Source: Streptococcus sanguinis
GTDB lineage: Bacteria; Bacillota; Bacilli; Lactobacillales; Streptococcaceae
Direction of reading: 5' to 3'
Length of the DNA stretch: 64,000 nucleotides
NCBI RefSeq assembly: GCF_019929225.1
Contig: NZ_JAHZPA010000001.1
Location: 80,805 to 144,804, forward strand
This document shows, one piece after another, positions 9,009 to 17,252 of the stretch; the stretch's first letter is position 1, and the number at the start of each line of letters is the position of its first letter. The translations under genes were made by a program, and so were the position numbers. The notes under the pieces were generated by a model, which searched no databases, was not told where the DNA came from, and saw only the letters and a program-made list of their open reading frames with translations.

Positions 9009-10175
9009 ATGGGAAGATATAATTTTGAAAAAGCCCCCTGTCGTGTAGGGCATCATACTTATAAATGGAAAGAAGCGGAGAAGGACAAAGAAGTTCTGCC
9101 AGCCTGGATTGCAGATATGGATTTTGAAGTCTTGCCTGAAATCCAGCAAGCTGTTCATGACTATGCTAATCAGTTAGTTTATGGCTATACCTATGCCAGT
9201 GAAGAGCTGATTAATGCCGTGCTAGATTGGGAGCGAGATGAGCACAACTATACCTTTGATCGGGAAGCCTTGGTATTTATAGAAGGGGTTGTTCCTGCTA
9301 TTTCAACGGCTATCCAAGCCTTTACCAAGGAAGGGGATGCTGTTCTAATCAACACTCCTGTTTACCCGCCTTTTGCCCGCAGTGTCAAGCTCAACAATCG
9401 TCGGCTTATTACCAATTCTTTGATAGAGAAGGACGGCCTTTTTCAGATTAACTTTGAGCAGTTGGAGAGGGACATTGCAGATAATGAAGTCAAGATTTAT
9501 GTTTTATGTAATCCTCATAATCCCGGAGGTCGAGTTTGGGAACGGGAAGTGTTAGAGAAAATTGGCCGCCTCTGCCAAAAGTATGGAGTCCTCCTGGTTT
9601 CAGACGAAATTCACCAAGACTTGACGCTGTTTGGGAATGAGCACCAGTCTTTTAATACTGTCACGCCTGACTTTAAGGACTTTAGCTTGATTTTAGCCAG
9701 TGCGACTAAGACCTTTAATATTGCTGGGACCAAAAATTCCTATGCAGTGATTGAGAATCCTAGCTTGCGGCATCAGTTTAAAAAACGCCAGCTGGCCAAT
9801 AACCAGCATGAAATTCCTGGTCTTGGATTTCTAGCTACAGAAGCAGCCTATCGTTACGGTTGGTCTTGGTTGATGGAGCTCAAGGAAGTTCTTGAGAAGA
9901 ATGTGAATTTTGTGGTTGATTATTTTGCCAAGGAAGCGCCGCGCCTGCGGGTCATGAAGCCTCAAGGGACTTATCTGATTTGGCTGGACTTTTCAGATTA
10001 TGGCCTGACAGATGCCCAGCTCTTTCAGCTGCTACGAGAAGAGGCAAAGGTCGTCCTGAATAGAGGAAGTGATTTTGGCCAAGAAGGCAAAGGTCATGCC
10101 CGCTTAAATGTTGCTGCTCCAGAGACCATGGTTGAAGAAGTCTGCTCCCGTATTGCAGAGGTATTGCCAAAATAA
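9009..10175 (+). CDS. patB: MalY/PatB family C-S lyase (cystathionine beta-lyase)
   Basis: A 388-residue fold-type I PLP enzyme. Motifs: LPAWIADMDFE near the N-terminus, CNPHNPGGRVW, SDEIHQDL, and the PLP lysine in SATKTFNIAGTKNSY. This pattern is that of PatB/MalY and of the oral-streptococcal C-S lyases that release H2S from cysteine or cleave cystathionine. ATG at 9009 overlaps the end of the metC-like gene and uses a GGAG inside its last codons, so translation is likely coupled. A start 8 codons upstream within metC is open but less likely. The gene ends just before a strong promoter for the magnesium locus. Confidence 0.88.
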   Translation: MGRYNFEKAPCRVGHHTYKWKEAEKDKEVLPAWIADMDFEVLPEIQQAVHDYANQLVYGYTYASEELINAVLDWERDEHNYTFDREALVFIEGVVPAISTAIQAFTKEGDAVLINTPVYPPFARSVKLNNRRLITNSLIEKDGLFQINFEQLERDIADNEVKIYVLCNPHNPGGRVWEREVLEKIGRLCQKYGVLLVSDEIHQDLTLFGNEHQSFNTVTPDFKDFSLILASATKTFNIAGTKNSYAVIENPSLRHQFKKRQLANNQHEIPGLGFLATEAAYRYGWSWLMELKEVLEKNVNFVVDYFAKEAPRLRVMKPQGTYLIWLDFSDYGLTDAQLFQLLREEAKVVLNRGSDFGQEGKGHARLNVAAPETMVEEVCSRIAEVLPK

Positions 10176-10216
10176 ATCAAAAATTTTTTGAAATTTGTTT
10201 CAAGCGAGAAAAATGA

Positions 10217-10245
10217 TTGACAATCTTTCTAAAGAGGAGTATAGT
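10217..10245 (+). promoter_or_regulatory. Strong promoter for the M-box transcript
   Basis: TTGACA at 10217-10222 and TATAGT at 10240-10245 are separated by 17 bases. Transcription would start a few bases before the M-box aptamer. Confidence 0.8.
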
Positions 10246-10253
10246 AAGAGTGA

Positions 10254-10412
10254 AAAATCGGTAGGTGAGGCTACCATAAGGATACGGATGACTACCGCAA
10301 AGCAGTGGAGACACTACTCGTTGGTCAACAGTCCTGATCGCCAAGGTCAAGACTAAGCTCATTTCATCGCCTTATGGAGTTAAAGCTTGAACGGTAAATG
10401 CTTGCTTTATCT
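10254..10412 (+). ncRNA. M-box (ykoK-type) magnesium riboswitch
   Basis: The region carries the ordered conserved blocks of the M-box: TAGGTGAGGCTACC, GGATACG, an ACCGCAAAGCAGTGG segment, GGTCAACAG, AAGGTCAAGACTAA, TCATCGCC and a closing TTAAAGCTTGAACG. It starts right after a consensus promoter and is followed by an intrinsic terminator. By family it senses Mg2+ and stops transcription when Mg2+ is plentiful. The P-type ATPase mgtA lies 0.9 kb downstream, with a GST-like gene in between. Recognised by eye; covariance-model boundaries would differ by some bases. Confidence 0.85.
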
Positions 10413-10452
10413 GTGCATAAAACAATGAAGCGAATAACCTGACATGCAAACA

Positions 10453-10486
10453 ACCCTGCCGAGAATTGGCAGGGTATTCTTTTTTG
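10453..10486 (+). terminator. M-box expression-platform terminator
   Basis: The stem ACCCTGCC/GGCAGGGT (10453-10460 and 10468-10475) has a 7-base loop and is followed by a T-rich tail. It is a strong intrinsic terminator placed between the aptamer and the first ORF. Confidence 0.85.
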
Positions 10487-10554
10487 CTGAAAATATTTCA
10501 AGAGAGTAAATAGTTGATTGCTTGCCTCTCAAGAAAAAAGAAGGAGGAATAGTG

Positions 10555-11166
10555 ATGAAATTTTGGTATTCTAGTACCAGTCCTTTTGCGCGTAAAGTAT
10601 ATGTTACAATTTTACATCATCATTTAGAGGAGCAAGTGGATATTCAGAAAGTTCAGGTGGCTTTTGATAGAAATTCACCGCACAATCAAGATAATCCTTT
10701 AGGTAGAATTCCTGCTTTTCAAGCTTCCAGTGGAGAATGGTTATATGGTAGTGATTTAATTTCTCAATATTTAGACGAACTAGGTCAGGAAGTCTCACTT
10801 TTCCCTAATGGAATGGAGAAATGGCATGTTTTAAATATACTGTCCGTTGCTGAAGGAATTTTGGAAAATACAATGCCGATTGTTGCGGAAAAATTTTTCC
10901 ATGAAAAAGAACATTGGTGGAAAGACAGACATCAGCAAATTGAAGAGAGAAATATACGGAGTTTGTCTTTGTTAGAGAAACTGGCTACTGAGCAAGGGCT
11001 CTCTTTAAATATTGCAACAATCCAAGTAGTGGCTCTTGTAGATTGGTGGAATTTACGTGAAGAAGTTATTGGATTTTCTTTAAAAGAAAATTTTCCAGAA
11101 TTGCAAGATTGGACACAGAAGATGAATGCCACTTTTGACGTCTTGCAGGCTTCTTGGGACTTTTAA
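10555..11166 (+). CDS. Glutathione S-transferase-like protein
   Basis: A 203-residue protein whose N-terminus, MKFWYSSTSPFARKVYVTIL, is the thioredoxin-like GST motif. It is followed by NPLGRIPAFQ (cis-Pro region) and YGSDLISQYLDEL; the helical C-terminal half contains DWWNLREE. ATG at 10555 has AAGGAGG 7 bases upstream. GSTs of this type are far commoner in proteobacteria than in streptococci, and the gene looks more AT-rich than its neighbours, so transfer is possible. It lies between the M-box terminator and the mgtA leader, so it may itself respond to magnesium. The substrate is unknown. Confidence 0.75.
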   Translation: MKFWYSSTSPFARKVYVTILHHHLEEQVDIQKVQVAFDRNSPHNQDNPLGRIPAFQASSGEWLYGSDLISQYLDELGQEVSLFPNGMEKWHVLNILSVAEGILENTMPIVAEKFFHEKEHWWKDRHQQIEERNIRSLSLLEKLATEQGLSLNIATIQVVALVDWWNLREEVIGFSLKENFPELQDWTQKMNATFDVLQASWDF

Positions 11167-11198
11167 TTGTTTTTATAAATTAAGAAAGGAGACACGCG

Positions 11199-11270
11199 AT
11201 GCAAATTGACGATTATCCGGAACCGCACATACACAGCCAATCGCTGATTTGTGTCGTTCTGTCCTTATAA
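11199..11270 (+). CDS. Putative 23-codon regulatory leader peptide of mgtA
   Basis: This short ORF has a strong ribosome site (AAAGGAG, 7 bases before ATG) and begins MQIDDYPEP, with two Asp, one Glu and two Pro in codons 4-9; it ends at TAA 54 bases before mgtA. Acidic residues mixed with proline near the N-terminus are the feature of the enterobacterial MgtL leader, where low Mg2+ makes ribosomes abort. Codons 10-15 form the 5' arm of a 15-bp hairpin with the sequence before mgtA. The ORF and pairing are seen directly; the regulatory role is inferred. It is too short for normal gene callers. Confidence 0.6.
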   Translation: MQIDDYPEPHIHSQSLICVVLSL

Positions 11271-11309
11271 AGTGATTGGTCCCTGTGTATGAAATTTATC
11301 AATCATACA
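11228..11309 (+). promoter_or_regulatory. Candidate translational attenuator with competing hairpins before mgtA
   Basis: CATACACAG-CCAATC at 11228-11242 pairs perfectly with GATTGG (11274-11279) and CTGTGTATG (11283-11291), leaving a 3-base bulge. The same TGTATG (11286-11291) can instead pair with CATACA at 11304-11309, three bases before the mgtA ribosome site AAGGAG (11312-11317). The 5' arm lies inside the leader ORF, so translating ribosomes would decide which hairpin forms. Confidence 0.55.
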
Positions 11310-11323
11310 TCAAGGAGAAACCA

Positions 11324-13984
11324 ATGAAAACAGTAAAAGAAAGATTAGTTGCTGCCCTGCAGCTTCCTGTAAAAGAAACTCTGGCTTTTTACAAGAGTTC
11401 TTTTCGAGGCCTGACAGAAGAACAGGTTGAAGAAAATCGTGACCTTTATGGTGAAAATATCATCACAAAGGGTCAGGAAGACTCTATTCTAAAGAAAATT
11501 TACGAGTCTATCATTAACCCCTTTACAGTCATCCTATTGGTGATTGCCCTCGTGTCCTTAGTGACCAATGTTTGGCTGGCTAAGCCTGGTGAGGAAGATC
11601 CGACGACTTCCATCATCATTGTTGTTCTGGTGCTGATTTCTGGAGGCATTCGTTTTGTTCAGGAATTGCGGAGCGACCGCGCTGCTAGCAATCTGTCTCG
11701 GCTGATTGTCAACACGGCTACGGTTATTCGAGAAGGTTCAGAAAAAGAACTTCCCATTGATGAGCTGGTTGTAGGAGACATCATCAAACTTAGTGCTGGA
11801 GACATGATTCCTGCAGATGTACTGCTGCTGGATTCGCGTGATTTCTTTGTTCAGCAGTCCGGCCTGACAGGCGAAAGCGATGCAGTAGAAAAGGTCTGTC
11901 TGGCCAAGTCGGATGGGCAAAATCTAGATAGCCTTTTAGAAACAGAGTCGCTAGCCTTTATGGGAACCAATGTTATTTCCGGAAGAGCTACAGCTCTGGT
12001 ACTAGTGGTTGGTGATGAGACCATGATGGGAGCCATTGAGCAGACACTGAACACCTACGATGAGCCGACCTCTTTTGAGCGCGAGATGAATAGTATCTCC
12101 TGGCTTTTGATTCGTCTGATGCTCGTCATGGTTCCGGTCGTGTTCTTCATAAACGGTCTGACTGACGGTGACTGGCTGGAAGCAGGTGTCTTTGCTCTCA
12201 GTGTTGGAGTCGGCCTGACTCCAGAAATGCTGCCTATGATTATCACAGCGAGTCTGGCTAAAGGTTCTATTATCATGGCTCAGGAAAAGGTCGTGATTAA
12301 GAAGCTGAATGCCATCCAAGACCTAGGAGCTATTGATATCCTTTGTACGGATAAGACGGGCACACTGACCCAAGATGAGATTGTGTTAGAATACCCGCTG
12401 GATATTCATGGAGATTTGGACTTAGCAGTGCTCCGTCGTGCTTTTCTCAATTCCTACTATCAAACGGGTCTCAAAAACCTCATGGATCGGGCCATTATCA
12501 ACCGGACGGAGAAAGAAGCAGAAAAGCATGAGATTGTCCGTAATCTAGACCAAACCTTTAAGAAAATTGATGAACTGCCCTTTGACTTTGAACGCCGTCG
12601 CATGAGTGTCATTGTCAAGGATGATGAAGATGTTATTAGCATGGTGACCAAGGGGGCCTTGGAGGAAATGCTGGCTATCTCTAGCCATGTAGAATACAAG
12701 AAACGCATTACGGAATTGACTGAGGAGATTCGTCAGGAAATCCTTGCGGAAGTGGCTCAACTCAATGAGCAAGGGCTGCGCGTGCTTGGTGTTAGCTACA
12801 AGTCAGACTTAGAAGAAGATTACGACTATGAAGTCAAGGATGAATCTAACATGATTTTGACGGGCTATCTGGCCTTTCTAGATCCACCTAAGTCATCTGC
12901 GGCTCCAGCTATTGAAACCTTGGCTGAGTACGGCGTTGCTACTAAGATTTTGACCGGTGATAATGATAAGGTGACCCAGGCAGTTTGTGAAAAGGTTGGG
13001 TTAGATGTAGATAATATCTTACTAGGTGTAGAGGTGGATGCCTTATCTGATGAAGAATTGAGTCAGGCAGTGGAGCATACAACGGTTTTTGCCAAGCTCT
13101 CACCTGACCAAAAAGCTCGGATCATTCTCCAACTCAAGGCTAATGGCCACAAGGTTGGCTACATGGGTGATGGTATCAATGATGCACCTTCTATGAAGGT
13201 AGCAGATGTGGGTATTTCTGTTGATACAGCTGTCGATATTGCCAAGGAAACAGCAGATGTCATTCTGCTGGACAAGGACCTTATGGTTCTGGAGAAGGGG
13301 TTGGTAGAGGGACGCAAGGTCTATGCCAACATGACCAAGTACATTAAGATGACGGTCAGTTCCAATTTTGGGAATATCTTTTCTCTCCTCTTTGCCAGTA
13401 TCTTTTTGCCATTTCTTCCTATGGCACCAGTTCATCTGATTGTCCTCAATCTAGTTTATGACTTGTCTTGTATAGCTCTGCCCTTCGATAACGTTGACAG
13501 TGAATTTCTCAAGAAACCACGGATTTGGTCTGCTAACTCTATTACCCGCTTTATGGCTTGGATTGGGCCTATCTCATCCATTTTTGATGTTTTGACCTAT
13601 TTGTTGCTCTACTTTATTATCGTGCCTATGATAACAGGAGGTAGCTATCAAGCAGGTAGTGGACAGGCAGAGACCTTTATCACTCTTTTTCAAACAGGCT
13701 GGTTCGTTGAGTCCATATGGACCCAGACCATGGTTATCTACATGCTGCGCTCACCTAAGCTGCCATTTGTGCAAAGCCGTCCTGCTTTGTCTGTCATTGT
13801 GACGACCATGGCAGCAGCCCTCTTTGTTACTTCCCTGCCATACAGCCTCTTTGCGTCAGTTCTGAAGACAGCTCCGCTAAATGGCACTTATTTCCTTTTC
13901 CTCCTCTTGATTATTGCGCTTTATATGGTTAGTGTAACCCTTGTTAAACACCTTTATATCAAGCGCTATAGAGAATGGCTGTAA
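11324..13984 (+). CDS. mgtA: Magnesium-transporting P-type ATPase
   Basis: An 886-residue P3B-type ATPase for Mg2+ import across the membrane. It shows the phosphorylation motif CTDKTGTLTQDE, the TGES motif in GLTGESDAVEK, the nucleotide-binding MVTKGALEE, and the hinge GDGINDAPSMKVADVGISV; ten hydrophobic segments fit the class. The length matches MgtA proteins. ATG at 11324 has AAGGAG 6 bases upstream; an alternative TTG 16 codons earlier lacks a site. Control probably acts at two levels, by the upstream M-box riboswitch and by the leader peptide region just before the gene. A terminator follows. Confidence 0.93.
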   Translation: MKTVKERLVAALQLPVKETLAFYKSSFRGLTEEQVEENRDLYGENIITKGQEDSILKKIYESIINPFTVILLVIALVSLVTNVWLAKPGEEDPTTSIIIVVLVLISGGIRFVQELRSDRAASNLSRLIVNTATVIREGSEKELPIDELVVGDIIKLSAGDMIPADVLLLDSRDFFVQQSGLTGESDAVEKVCLAKSDGQNLDSLLETESLAFMGTNVISGRATALVLVVGDETMMGAIEQTLNTYDEPTSFEREMNSISWLLIRLMLVMVPVVFFINGLTDGDWLEAGVFALSVGVGLTPEMLPMIITASLAKGSIIMAQEKVVIKKLNAIQDLGAIDILCTDKTGTLTQDEIVLEYPLDIHGDLDLAVLRRAFLNSYYQTGLKNLMDRAIINRTEKEAEKHEIVRNLDQTFKKIDELPFDFERRRMSVIVKDDEDVISMVTKGALEEMLAISSHVEYKKRITELTEEIRQEILAEVAQLNEQGLRVLGVSYKSDLEEDYDYEVKDESNMILTGYLAFLDPPKSSAAPAIETLAEYGVATKILTGDNDKVTQAVCEKVGLDVDNILLGVEVDALSDEELSQAVEHTTVFAKLSPDQKARIILQLKANGHKVGYMGDGINDAPSMKVADVGISVDTAVDIAKETADVILLDKDLMVLEKGLVEGRKVYANMTKYIKMTVSSNFGNIFSLLFASIFLPFLPMAPVHLIVLNLVYDLSCIALPFDNVDSEFLKKPRIWSANSITRFMAWIGPISSIFDVLTYLLLYFIIVPMITGGSYQAGSGQAETFITLFQTGWFVESIWTQTMVIYMLRSPKLPFVQSRPALSVIVTTMAAALFVTSLPYSLFASVLKTAPLNGTYFLFLLLIIALYMVSVTLVKHLYIKRYREWL

Positions 13985-14000
13985 GGTGAAGAAAATCTTT

Positions 14001-14040
14001 GAAAAGGCTTGCTTATGGCAAGCCTTTTCACTCTTTTTTT
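14001..14040 (+). terminator. Terminator after mgtA
   Basis: A 12-bp perfect stem GAAAAGGCTTGC/GCAAGCCTTTTC with a 5-base loop is followed by a T-run. A TATAAT for upp follows at 14043-14048. Confidence 0.9.
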
Positions 14041-14081
14041 GATATAATAAGAAGAATAAATTGAAAGAAGGAAATCCAATC

Positions 14082-14711
14082 ATGGGAAAACTTGAAGTTA
14101 TCGCTCATCCACTAATTCAGCATAAATTGTCTATCTTGCGTCGTACGGATACCTCTACCAAGGCATTTCGTGAATTAGTTGATGAAATCGCAATGCTGAT
14201 GGGATATGAGGTCTTGCGCGATTTACCACTTGAAGATGTAGAAATTGAAACACCGATTACGAAAACAGTTCAAAAGCAGATTGCAGGTAAAAAATTGGCT
14301 ATTGTTCCAATCTTGCGCGCAGGTATTGGCATGGTGGATGGACTTCTGAGCTTGGTTCCAGCAGCTAAGGTCGGCCATATCGGAATGTACCGTGATGAGG
14401 AAACCTTGAAGCCGGTCGAATATCTGGTCAAGCTGCCAGAAGATATTGACCAACGTCAGATTTTTGTTGTGGATCCAATGCTAGCTACTGGTGGTTCTGC
14501 GATCTTGGCGGTGGATTCTTTGAAGAAACGTGGTGCTAGCCACATTACATTTGTGTGTTTAGTTTCTGCGCCTGAAGGAGTAAAAGCCTTGCAGGAAGCT
14601 CATCCAGATGTTGATATTTTCACAGCTGCTTTGGATGACCATCTCAATGACCATGGTTATATCGTACCAGGACTGGGAGATGCAGGAGATCGTCTTTTCG
14701 GAACCAAGTAA
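14082..14711 (+). CDS. upp: Uracil phosphoribosyltransferase
   Basis: A 209-residue cytoplasmic salvage enzyme making UMP from uracil and PRPP. Family motifs: [31 protein letters not shown], and the PRPP loop [11 protein letters not shown], plus the C-terminal uracil-binding [15 protein letters not shown] at 14082 (MGKLEV) has a GAAAGAAGGAAA site; an upstream TTG is open but less likely. It is monocistronic, with TATAAT at 14043-14048, and is followed by clpP, the same order as in other streptococci. Confidence 0.96.
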   Translation: MGKLEVIAHPLIQHKLSILRRTDTSTKAFRELVDEIAMLMGYEVLRDLPLEDVEIETPITKTVQKQIAGKKLAIVPILRAGIGMVDGLLSLVPAAKVGHIGMYRDEETLKPVEYLVKLPEDIDQRQIFVVDPMLATGGSAILAVDSLKKRGASHITFVCLVSAPEGVKALQEAHPDVDIFTAALDDHLNDHGYIVPGLGDAGDRLFGTK

Positions 14712-14720
14712 AAGTTTCTA

Positions 14721-14737
14721 TTTGACCTTTTTTGACC
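14721..14737 (-). promoter_or_regulatory. CtsR operator upstream of clpP
   Basis: Read on the minus strand this is GGTCAAA-AAA-GGTCAAA, a perfect match to the CtsR heptad direct repeat (RGTCAAA-NAN-RGTCAAA). It overlaps the -35 (TTGACC, 14732-14737 region and 14722-14727) upstream of TATAAT at 14745-14750. Confidence 0.9.
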
Positions 14738-14744
14738 AAAAGGA

Positions 14745-14750
14745 TATAAT
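14745..14750 (+). promoter_or_regulatory. clpP promoter -10
   Basis: TATAAT lies 17 bases after TTGACC at 14722-14727. The CtsR heptads overlap the -35 element, as expected for repression. Confidence 0.75.
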
Positions 14751-14818
14751 AGTTCCGTAATTTGAAATTCTATTCCCTAGTTTGATAGAAAATTTTAAAA
14801 AGAGAAAGAGAGAAAACT

Positions 14819-15409
14819 ATGATTCCTGTAGTTATTGAACAAACCAGCCGAGGGGAGCGCTCCTATGATATTTATTCTCGGCTATTAAAAGATCGGATTA
14901 TCATGCTGACTGGCCCAGTAGAGGATAATATGGCTAATTCAGTCATTGCCCAGCTCCTTTTCTTGGATGCACAGGACAATACTAAAGATATTTATCTCTA
15001 TGTGAATACGCCGGGTGGATCTGTTTCAGCAGGTCTGGCCATTGTGGACACTATGAACTTCATCAAGTCTGATGTTCAGACCATTGTTATGGGTGTAGCT
15101 GCCAGCATGGGAACGGTCATTGCTTCCAGTGGTGCCAAGGGCAAACGCTTCATGCTGCCAAATGCGGAATATCTGATTCACCAGCCAATGGGCGGGGCTG
15201 GAAGTGGTACTCAGCAAACGGATATGGCCATTGTAGCTGAGCACTTGCTTAGAACTCGTAATACCTTGGAAAAAATCTTGGCTGAAAACTCTGGTAAGTC
15301 CGTTGAGCAAATCCACAAGGATGCGGAACGCGATTACTGGATGAGTGCTCAGGAAACCTTGGAATACGGCTTTATTGACGAAATCATGGAAAATAGCAAT
15401 CTGAGCTAA
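14819..15409 (+). CDS. clpP: ATP-dependent Clp protease proteolytic subunit
   Basis: A 196-residue serine protease forming the tetradecameric ClpP chamber that works with Clp ATPases. The catalytic triad is visible: Ser96 in GVAASMGTV, His121 in YLIHQPMGG and Asp172 in [10 protein letters not shown]. The substrate loop [15 protein letters not shown] is present. It is monocistronic with its own CtsR-controlled promoter and a terminator right after the stop, so it is expected to be induced by heat and protein damage when CtsR is inactivated. Confidence 0.97.
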   Translation: MIPVVIEQTSRGERSYDIYSRLLKDRIIMLTGPVEDNMANSVIAQLLFLDAQDNTKDIYLYVNTPGGSVSAGLAIVDTMNFIKSDVQTIVMGVAASMGTVIASSGAKGKRFMLPNAEYLIHQPMGGAGSGTQQTDMAIVAEHLLRTRNTLEKILAENSGKSVEQIHKDAERDYWMSAQETLEYGFIDEIMENSNLS

Positions 15410-15415
15410 CAGAGG

Positions 15416-15441
15416 AGGAGCCAAAAGCGGCTCCTTTTTTG
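15416..15441 (+). terminator. clpP terminator
   Basis: The stem AGGAGCC/GGCTCCT (15416-15422, 15429-15435) is followed by six T. Confidence 0.85.
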
Positions 15442-15569
15442 CGGTTTTGAATCTGACAAGCTAGCAAGTTCAGGTGTTTTAAGCTAATCATAAAGCTTTT
15501 CAGGGCTAGTTTTTTTGCCCTATCTTTGCTATAATCATCTAAGAACTACATGGACCGGAAAGGAGTTTT

Positions 15570-15839
15570 ATGATAGAGAGAGAAGAAAGAGTGGGCTTGA
15601 TTGTCTATCTTTACTATAATCGAGATGCCAAAAAGCTGGCAAACTTTGGGGATATTATTTATCATTCTAAGAAGCATCGTTATCTGCATCTCTATGTCAA
15701 GCAAGAGGACGCCCAGAACTTACAGGAAAATCTGCCCAAGGAGCGCTATGTTAAGCAAGTTCGGATTTCTCACATAAAAGAACTAGATCAAAACTTTGTT
15801 GGAAGCCTGTATAGAGAGCAAGAAAACGTTATCATTTGA
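15570..15839 (+). CDS. ylbG: YlbG family (DUF2129/UPF0298) protein
   Basis: An 89-residue cytoplasmic protein matching the small YlbG/DUF2129 family: [36 protein letters not shown] is characteristic. Its function is unknown. It has a GGAAAGGAG ribosome site and an extended -10 (TGCTATAAT) at 15530-15535. The same gene lies between clpP and the liv operon in pneumococcus. A possible cre-like sequence sits in its last codons, before the livJ promoter. Confidence 0.85.
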   Translation: MIEREERVGLIVYLYYNRDAKKLANFGDIIYHSKKHRYLHLYVKQEDAQNLQENLPKERYVKQVRISHIKELDQNFVGSLYREQENVII

Positions 15840-15857
15840 TAAAATTTTTATAAAGGG

Positions 15858-15886
15858 TTGACAATTGTCAGATAATTCGATATATT
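15858..15886 (+). promoter_or_regulatory. livJ promoter with an embedded CodY-like box
   Basis: TTGACA at 15858-15863 and TATATT at 15881-15886 are 17 bases apart. Between them, 15863-15877 reads AATTGTCAGATAATT, which matches the CodY consensus AATTTTCWGAAAATT at 13 of 15 positions. Binding there would block RNA polymerase directly. Confidence 0.7.
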
Positions 15887-15927
15887 CTTACTATATCATC
15901 AATCAAATCACTTAAGGAGATTTCCTA

Positions 15928-17088
15928 ATGAAGAAAAAATTTGCACTATCCCTAGTAGCTTTTGCTAGTGCGGCCCTTCTCGCAGCTTGTGGAGAAGTAT
16001 CCAATAACAACTCAACAGCAACTGGTACAGAAATTGGCGATACGATTAAATTTGGTTTTAACTTTGAAGAATCAGGTGAAGTAGCAGCCTACGGTACAGC
16101 TGAACAACATGGTGCTCAGTTGGCAGTTGATGAAATCAACGCTGCTGGCGGCGTGGATGGCAAGAAGATTGAAGTTACTGATAAGGATAACAAATCAGAA
16201 ACAGCTGAAGCATCTACCATCACTACTAGCTTGGTTACCCAAAGCAAGGTAAATGCAATCATTGGCCCTGCGACTTCTGGAGCTACAGCTTCAGCTACTG
16301 CAAATGCTGCTAAAGCAGGTGTGCCAATCATTACACCAAGTGCGACACAGGATGACCTGACCAACAAGCAAGATTATCTTTTCCGTGCTACCTTTATTGA
16401 TAGCTACCAAGGTAAAATCATTTCCAAGTATGTCACTGACAACTTGAAAGCTAAGAAAGTCGTTCTTTACTATGATCAATCCAGTGACTACGCTAAAGGA
16501 ATGGCGGATGCCTTCAAGAAGGAATTCAAGGGTGAGATTGTAGCAACAGAAACCTTCCAATCTAAGGATACAGACTTCCAAGCTGCTTTGACAAAGATTA
16601 AGGGCAAAGAATTTGATGCTCTGGTTGTTCCAGGTTACTATACAGAAGCTGGTAAAATTGTCAATCAAGCGCGTGGTTTGGGTATTGACCAAACAATCGT
16701 TGGTCCTGATGGCTTTGGTGATGCTAAGTTTGTTGAGCAAGCAACTCCAGCTGCAGCTACAAATGTTTACTATGTATCTGGCTTTACAACTTCTGGTGAA
16801 ATGTCAGAAAAAGCTAAGAAGTTTGTTGAAGCATACAAAGCTAAGTACAAAGAAGAGCCATCTATGTTTGCAGCTCTGGCATATGACTCTGTTTATATGG
16901 CAGCTGAAGCAGCTAAAGGCGCTAAAACTTCTGTAGATATCAAAGACAACTTGGCTAAGCTTAAAGATTTCGATGGAGTGACCGGTTCAATCACTATTGA
17001 TAAAGATCACAATCCAGTGAAAACAGCTTTGATGATTGGCTTGAAAGACGGTCAAGTAGATACTGTAGAAACAGTTAAAGCGGAATAA
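15928..17088 (+). CDS. livJ: Branched-chain amino acid ABC transporter, substrate-binding lipoprotein
   Basis: A 386-residue lipoprotein that captures Leu, Ile and Val outside the cell. The signal peptide ends in the lipobox LLAACGE, followed by an Asn/Ser/Thr linker. The type I periplasmic-binding fold is shown by HGAQLAVDEINAAGGVDGKK, IIGPATSGATASA and VPIITPSATQ. It is the first gene of livJHMGF. A hairpin follows the stop codon, so it is probably made in excess over the membrane genes. The CodY-like box in its promoter suggests repression in rich medium. Confidence 0.93.
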   Translation: MKKKFALSLVAFASAALLAACGEVSNNNSTATGTEIGDTIKFGFNFEESGEVAAYGTAEQHGAQLAVDEINAAGGVDGKKIEVTDKDNKSETAEASTITTSLVTQSKVNAIIGPATSGATASATANAAKAGVPIITPSATQDDLTNKQDYLFRATFIDSYQGKIISKYVTDNLKAKKVVLYYDQSSDYAKGMADAFKKEFKGEIVATETFQSKDTDFQAALTKIKGKEFDALVVPGYYTEAGKIVNQARGLGIDQTIVGPDGFGDAKFVEQATPAAATNVYYVSGFTTSGEMSEKAKKFVEAYKAKYKEEPSMFAALAYDSVYMAAEAAKGAKTSVDIKDNLAKLKDFDGVTGSITIDKDHNPVKTALMIGLKDGQVDTVETVKAE

Positions 17089-17099
17089 TAGTTATGAGG

Positions 17100-17122
17100 C
17101 TGGGGCTATCCCAGTCTTTGAC
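17100..17122 (+). terminator. Weak attenuator between livJ and livH
   Basis: The stem CTGGG/CCCAG with a 5-base loop is followed by a moderately T-rich stretch. It probably lets part of the transcripts stop after livJ. Confidence 0.5.
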
Positions 17123-17252
17123 TTGTTTTCTATTTTTAGTTGCTTGAGCAAATTAGTAGATGATTTCTGTCTTTATGAATCTGCGGATTTGAAAGAGTAT
17201 CGTTTTGTAATCTATTCTTCTTCTTTTCTCAATCAACTATTATTCGTATTTT

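Noticed and set aside
10177..10362. 61-codon frame antisense to the M-box
   Set aside because: Covers the conserved aptamer blocks on the opposite strand; no coding evidence.
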